In this document: positions 59,694 to 64,000 of the stretch, one piece after another
Layout of the letters: the number at the start of each line of letters is the position of its first letter
How positions within the stretch are numbered: position 1 is the first letter of the stretch
From: UBA5239 sp031548025
GTDB lineage: Bacteria; Verrucomicrobiota; Lentisphaeria; Victivallales; Victivallaceae
Direction: 5' to 3'
Assembly: GCA_031548025.1 (NCBI GenBank)
Contig: JAVBRM010000050.1
Span: 3,441 to 67,440, forward strand
Length of the DNA: 64,000 nt
Notes under the pieces: generated by a model
What the model was told of the DNA's origin: nothing
Databases searched by the model: none
What the model saw: only the letters and a program-made list of their open reading frames with translations
Made by a program: the position numbers and the translations under genes

Positions 59694-62684
59694 ATGAAAA
59701 AAATCATCGCCTCCATTTGCTGCAGCCTCATCTCGGCTTTCGTTTTCGCGGATTTCCCGGTGGATGAAAACCGTTTCTTTCTGCAACCGGTCGATTTCAG
59801 CCCCGCCACGGAAAAATACCTTGATGAACAATGGCTCGCTCCTCCGCCCGAAGTCTACCCTTTTGCTCACGGCGAAGTCAAAAAACGGGACGGCGCACCG
59901 TGGCCGTTCATCGATGGACAGCCGATTAAGGCCTTCACACGCGCCATCCAAAAAAATCTGACTGTCGGCATGCCGGTGACACGGCTGATGCGCGAAAACG
60001 GCATGACGGTATTCATATTGGATGTGGTGGTGGTTCAGGATGACAAAGACGTTCTGGCCGGGTTCAAACGCGTTATGGATGTGTTGTTGGCAACTGCTCC
60101 GGACGTCAAGGTTATCATCCGGTTCGGGCTGATGGGCGTTCCTCTTGAATTTATCGAGCAATACCCGGAAGCAGTCCTGACCGGCGAAGACGGTAAAACC
60201 GACTGGGGATGGGGGTATCACAGTACAACCCATACTCAGAGGGCGAATTACCTCAACGAATGGCGCCGCTATAACGGCAAGTTCCTTTATAATTTCATCC
60301 GCGCCGCCGGTAAATCGCATTACGCGCCCCATATCGCAGGTTTCTATCTGATGGCCATGAACTCAGGTGAGTGGTGGTATAACAAAGGCCGCGGCGATGT
60401 CGGATGGGATTACAGTCCGGGCCGCAAGGCGGCGTTCAGACATTTTCTGAACGCCAAGTACGGCGAAAACCATGTCGAAATCCTGAAGAAACTCTGGAAC
60501 GTGGATTCCGCCGGAGAAGTTTACCGCCTGCCGACTCTCAAAGAGCGCAAGCTCCTGCCTATGACCCCCTGTTCCAAGGTGTCCGATTATCATCAGGTAC
60601 TGAATTTGCCGGTGACTAATGCGGCCATTTACTTTGCCCGGGTCATCAAAGCCCAGACATCCGGCCGCTGCCTGGCGGGGATGGAGATTCATGCCGGATT
60701 AGCCACCTTCAAGAACAACGGTACCGTATTCCAGAATCAATTGCTGGACGCGCCGGAAATCGATTTCCTCGGCGGCCCTGCCAATTATTATGCCCGCGGC
60801 GTTGGAAATTATCCGCAGGAACGTGCCATGCATCAATCTTTCCGGCTTCATAATAAATTCTGGTTTGCCGAGGAAGACATCCGTCCTCACACAGCCCACG
60901 GTACCCGCAGCGGTGCGCAGGGAAACCCGCCCTTGTCGCGTGACCTCACCCTGTCAATGGTCCGACGCCAATTCGCGGCGGGTGCCTGTCGCGGTTACCC
61001 CGGTTACCTGATGAGTTTCGGCTGGTATTGGTTCCTTGACCCCGAAATCGCCAGAACCGTACGCGAATGCAATACCATCGGCGAATACCTGAATAACGCC
61101 GGCAAACTGAAACGGGACAACCAGATCGCTCTGGTCAGTGACCAGGAAAGTCAACTATACGCCAATTATTATGCCAACCCGACCCTGATCCGCAATTACA
61201 ACCTTTCGCGTACCGGCTTGGATTATGATTTCTTTGAATTGCGCGACTTTCTGAAACCGGGCGTTGCCAAACTCTACAAAATGGTGATCTTCCTCAATAT
61301 CCGCGCTCTGTCGGACGAAGAACGTGCAGCCATCGACACCCTGAAAAACCAGCATCGTACCCTGGTGTTTCTCCATGATCCCGGTTTCGTCAGCCTTAAC
61401 CGTCCCGGCATCAATCCGGCATGGGCTTCCGCCCTCTCCGGTATTGAACTCAGCGGCAGCGGCCAACGGGTCAAGGGTAAAGTGATTTACGACTCCGCCG
61501 CTCTCCGCCAACACCTCCGGATAGACGCCGGCCTCCCCGAAGAAACCATCGAGGCCCGGAAAACAACCGCCAGGAACGTGTCCTACTCCGACGCCATAGA
61601 GGATCAGTATGTAGGCAATATTCTCGCCGAACTCCATAGCGTTGACCCCAAATCCCTGACTCTGGGCCGGGACGATAAGAGCAATGCTATTGTCGTCATG
61701 AAGAAATTCCCCGAGTGGACCTCCATTTACGGCGCCGCCTGTCTATTGCCGCCTCTGCTGCTGCGCGCGTTGGCCGAATACTCCGGCATCAAACCGGCGT
61801 CGGATCATCCGGATATCGTTTTCTCCGCCGGCGACGTGGTGGCAATTCACGCTGTTTCCGACGGCAAACGCAAGATCACCATGCCGAAACGCGGCGACGT
61901 GTTCGAGCTCTTTTCGCGGCAGGTCGTTGCGAAAGACACCGAAACCTTTGAATACGACTTCAAATTCGGTGATACCCGGATGTTTGTCTCCGGCGACACA
62001 AATGCCGTCATCACTGGGCTGGAGGCTTTGGAGCGCAAAGAATCAGCCTCTATCGCTGCTTTCAAAGCCAAGTACCCCGCGCCGGAGATGGCGACCGCAT
62101 TTTTCAAGCGCCAGCGGAGCCAGCGCCCCGAATCCTATTTCGGAGTACGCAAACAGAAAATCGACACCCGCTATGGCAATTTTCCGCTGGGAGTTTACCT
62201 GGTGGCCGATGCTTCCGTCACCACCGAACCGGTCCGCGCTCTGAAAGAAGGTCCCATTCCCGATCTCTACAGCGACGCCTCGCGCTTGAATACGATGCGC
62301 TCCGGCAAACCGCCGCTGCAATGGGAAGGCCTGGCCCTCGATCGCCCGTTTGTCTTTGCGCAAGAACTGGGAATCGGCAAGGGACAGCGCGGCAAAGCGG
62401 CGTTTTACCTCTGCTATCCGGCCGGTAAACGCATCAAAATGCTGTTCACCTCCACCGACCGGGCGAAATTGTTCATCAACAATATCGAGACCGTTGCCCC
62501 CGAAGAAGGGGAGGTTATCGCTCTCCCCGGTGAATCGTCACTATTCGTCATTGAACTGGACAACCCGGACGGCAACGCCGGATTCGGCATCAAATTTTAC
62601 GAGCCGGACGCAACCGCCGCGCGCGGCGAACAACGTCCGTTTAACCGTATGGCGAAAGATCTTCAAGTCCGGCTGGCCCCCTGA
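59694..62684 (+). CDS. Large secreted GH42-like putative glycosidase, cassette 6
   Basis: A 996-aa protein with a signal peptide (1-19). The N-terminal half is a TIM barrel in the style of GH42 and related clan GH-A enzymes: MNSGEWW gives a candidate acid/base Glu226 and FWFAEEDIRP a candidate nucleophile at Glu393 or 394. A flavodoxin-like or trimerisation-type domain may follow (about 470-650: IALVSDQESQLYANYY, VIFLNIRALSDEER) as in GH42 enzymes. The C-terminal part is beta-rich, with a sugar-binding-like jelly roll (KRIKMLFTSTDRAKLFINN). It lacks the CFCxxC motif. Substrate is unknown; a beta-galactoside or similar is plausible. Confidence 0.75.
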   Translation: MKKIIASICCSLISAFVFADFPVDENRFFLQPVDFSPATEKYLDEQWLAPPPEVYPFAHGEVKKRDGAPWPFIDGQPIKAFTRAIQKNLTVGMPVTRLMRENGMTVFILDVVVVQDDKDVLAGFKRVMDVLLATAPDVKVIIRFGLMGVPLEFIEQYPEAVLTGEDGKTDWGWGYHSTTHTQRANYLNEWRRYNGKFLYNFIRAAGKSHYAPHIAGFYLMAMNSGEWWYNKGRGDVGWDYSPGRKAAFRHFLNAKYGENHVEILKKLWNVDSAGEVYRLPTLKERKLLPMTPCSKVSDYHQVLNLPVTNAAIYFARVIKAQTSGRCLAGMEIHAGLATFKNNGTVFQNQLLDAPEIDFLGGPANYYARGVGNYPQERAMHQSFRLHNKFWFAEEDIRPHTAHGTRSGAQGNPPLSRDLTLSMVRRQFAAGACRGYPGYLMSFGWYWFLDPEIARTVRECNTIGEYLNNAGKLKRDNQIALVSDQESQLYANYYANPTLIRNYNLSRTGLDYDFFELRDFLKPGVAKLYKMVIFLNIRALSDEERAAIDTLKNQHRTLVFLHDPGFVSLNRPGINPAWASALSGIELSGSGQRVKGKVIYDSAALRQHLRIDAGLPEETIEARKTTARNVSYSDAIEDQYVGNILAELHSVDPKSLTLGRDDKSNAIVVMKKFPEWTSIYGAACLLPPLLLRALAEYSGIKPASDHPDIVFSAGDVVAIHAVSDGKRKITMPKRGDVFELFSRQVVAKDTETFEYDFKFGDTRMFVSGDTNAVITGLEALERKESASIAAFKAKYPAPEMATAFFKRQRSQRPESYFGVRKQKIDTRYGNFPLGVYLVADASVTTEPVRALKEGPIPDLYSDASRLNTMRSGKPPLQWEGLALDRPFVFAQELGIGKGQRGKAAFYLCYPAGKRIKMLFTSTDRAKLFINNIETVAPEEGEVIALPGESSLFVIELDNPDGNAGFGIKFYEPDATAARGEQRPFNRMAKDLQVRLAP

Positions 62685-62689
62685 CATCT

Positions 62690-64000
62690 TCATATTTCGT
62701 GAATCTTTATGTCCATGCTTTCGGCGGTCCGCTTTATCGCATCGTAGCGACTGTCGAATGCCGGAACAAAGATTTTGCGGATATTCCGGGTCAGATTCAA
62801 GTATTCGGACGGATTGTAAAGCAGAATTTCGCTGTCGGGAAAACGGGCGGCAAAATCTCCGCATTCGCCGATCAGCAACACCTGGGCGACTTGATGCTTC
62901 GGAATATCATCCCGAAACTGCCAGTGTTCCAGGGGGATAAGCGCGCTGACCTCCGGGCAGTGCTTTCCCAGCAGCTTCCTGACCGCGCGCAAGTCGTGTG
63001 AACGGTCGTACAAGACCAGCATGGACGGATTTTCTCCGGGTGATGCAACGAATTTTCCGTCGATGATTTTCGGAGCCTCGGGGACCGGCCAGAACGCCGT
63101 GCTCAGGCCGAGAAACATCAAAAACAAAGAACATCCTCCCGCCATGAACAGATTTTTCCTTTTCGCTCGTCCCCAGCTCAAATAAACCAGCAATCCCAGA
63201 AAATACAGCAGCAAACTCCACGATAAAATATAATTCCATACCGACAACGTTCCGAATTCCCGGAAATCCCAAAGCACATCCCAGTCGAAGACACTGGCAA
63301 ACCCCGCGGCCAGCAATATCCCGCAGAACGCCGCATACGCGGCCGGCTTTTTCACCCCGTTCAAAAGCGCATAAAAAATCGCTCCGCACCAGACAAACCC
63401 GGCGAAGATTCCAAGCTCCGCCAGCAGCGTCAGATGACTGCTGATCAGCGTCCGGCAGACGATCTGCTCCGGCAGCAGAAACGCCGTGGCCACCGCCCCC
63501 GAATTCCCCAGCCCGACGCCCCTCAATGGATTGGCCGCAAAAATCCGCAACCCGGCCCAATAGATATCCAGCCGGTTCGTCACCGAACGGTCCATCACAA
63601 AACGCGCCATCACTCCGCCCAGCGCGAAAACCACCACACACGCGGCCAACACCCCCAGCGCTAGTGTCCATTCAAGATCAAATTTGTAACAAGGATTGCG
63701 AAGATTCCGAGTTTGGTTTGAATTCGCAGGAACCGCCGATAGCTGGCTATCGAAGGTTTCCGGCGGGTTCGAAGCAAGTGCGGAAGATTGCAACCGCCCT
63801 GCGGCAAGCGTCTTTCCGGTGGATTTATTCTCATGAATACTCGGACGATGCTCGCATCGCCCTTTGTCTTCCTGAGAAAAATCCCCTCGCAAATCCAGCT
63901 TGTCCTTGTTACAAATTTGAGCTTGAATGGACACGAGCTTCCAGTTTTTGGATTTGGTCAAAAGAAAAAATATTCCGACCTCCACGACCAATATCACCAA
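62690..64000 (-). CDS. O-antigen-ligase-like membrane protein, 5' cut by window edge, with MITE insertion
   Basis: The C-terminal 436 residues of a Wzy/WaaL-type protein, continuing past the window edge. Membrane segments include VILVVEVGIFFLL, then after the insert TLALGVLAACVVVFALGGV, and several more before residue 300. The Wzy_C signature is NRLDIYWAGLRIFAANPLRGVGLGN, and SSHLTLLAELGIFAG follows. A soluble C-terminal tail of about 130 residues has MLVLYDRSHDLRAVRKLLG. Residues 23-112 of the visible part are the translation of the 271-bp element copy 2 (63664-63934), placed between two membrane segments. It probably polymerises or ligates surface polysaccharide; the insert may form an extra loop. 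Confidence 0.75.
   Translation of the reverse strand: MVILVVEVGIFFLLTKSKNWKLVSIQAQICNKDKLDLRGDFSQEDKGRCEHRPSIHENKSTGKTLAAGRLQSSALASNPPETFDSQLSAVPANSNQTRNLRNPCYKFDLEWTLALGVLAACVVVFALGGVMARFVMDRSVTNRLDIYWAGLRIFAANPLRGVGLGNSGAVATAFLLPEQIVCRTLISSHLTLLAELGIFAGFVWCGAIFYALLNGVKKPAAYAAFCGILLAAGFASVFDWDVLWDFREFGTLSVWNYILSWSLLLYFLGLLVYLSWGRAKRKNLFMAGGCSLFLMFLGLSTAFWPVPEAPKIIDGKFVASPGENPSMLVLYDRSHDLRAVRKLLGKHCPEVSALIPLEHWQFRDDIPKHQVAQVLLIGECGDFAARFPDSEILLYNPSEYLNLTRNIRKIFVPAFDSRYDAIKRTAESMDIKIHEI
63664..63934. repeat. 271-bp MITE-like element, copy 2 (inside ligase-like gene)
   Basis: Same length and structure as 25313-25583, about 96% identical. Its outer inverted repeats begin GTGTCCATTCAAG and end with the complement. 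The two bases that differ from copy 1 in the outer arm (TG in copy 1, AT here) are changed at both ends, so each copy keeps its own pairing; one further arm base is a mismatch. The translated frame is the same as in copy 1. Flanks share a CTA just before GTGTCC in both copies, but no clear target duplication is seen. Confidence 0.9.

Overview
The window looks like a chromosome segment of a Lentisphaerota bacterium (Victivallis-like, PVC superphylum). Grounds: six genes with the N-terminus [24 protein letters not shown] and a C-terminal H-x9-DG motif, a style greatly expanded in that phylum; many LacI, GntR and AraC regulators next to very large secreted carbohydrate-active proteins; and a Pmp-like beta-helix surface protein. 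The phylum assignment is inference from gene style, not from a marker gene. I saw no rRNA, tRNA or CRISPR array.

Layout. 1-3.9 kb: the 3' part of a giant beta-helix surface protein. 4.1-13.2 kb: a plus-strand run of central metabolism, with a secreted DUF2059 protein, a LarA-type nickel-pincer enzyme, the glycine cleavage genes gcvT, gcvH, gcvPA and gcvPB, a small coupled charged protein, an esterase, a NifS-like PLP enzyme and a GNAT acetyltransferase. 13.2-17.8 kb: an AAA-ATPase/PD-(D/E)XK protein, a QueG-like Fe-S protein, an AraC regulator and an A+T-rich DUF3800 gene. 23.7-28.6 kb (minus): iclR, a GH38 alpha-mannosidase and a secreted SGNH esterase. 29-30.2 kb: two small heat-shock proteins, one with a membrane anchor. 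30.8-32.3 kb: an IS110-family element.

The main theme is six copies of one cassette plan: transcriptional regulator, then a pseudopilin-like H-x9-DG protein, then one very large secreted putative glycan-active protein (798-1326 aa). They lie at 17.9-23.6, 32.4-41.0, 41.0-47.0, 52.4-47.0 (minus), 57.1-52.9 (minus) and 57.9-62.7 kb. LacI/GntR-type regulators are co-directional and nearly fused to the pseudopilin gene (from a 4-bp overlap to a 22-bp gap); AraC-type regulators are divergent. Cassette 2 adds cytoplasmic GH29 and six-hairpin glycosidase genes; cassette 3 adds a DUF4434 barrel. I infer that each cassette is a self-regulated module for one glycan class, with the pseudopilin-like protein helping secretion or surface display.

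Mobile and repeated DNA: a 271-bp MITE-like element is present twice (25.3 and 63.7 kb, about 96% identical), both times inserted in frame inside a coding sequence, in the same orientation and frame (GH38 and an O-antigen-ligase-like protein). A second family with shared inverted termini occupies the intergenic regions at 52.5-52.9 and 57.15-57.8 kb. A 158-bp imperfect palindrome separates the pseudopilin and large gene of cassette 4.
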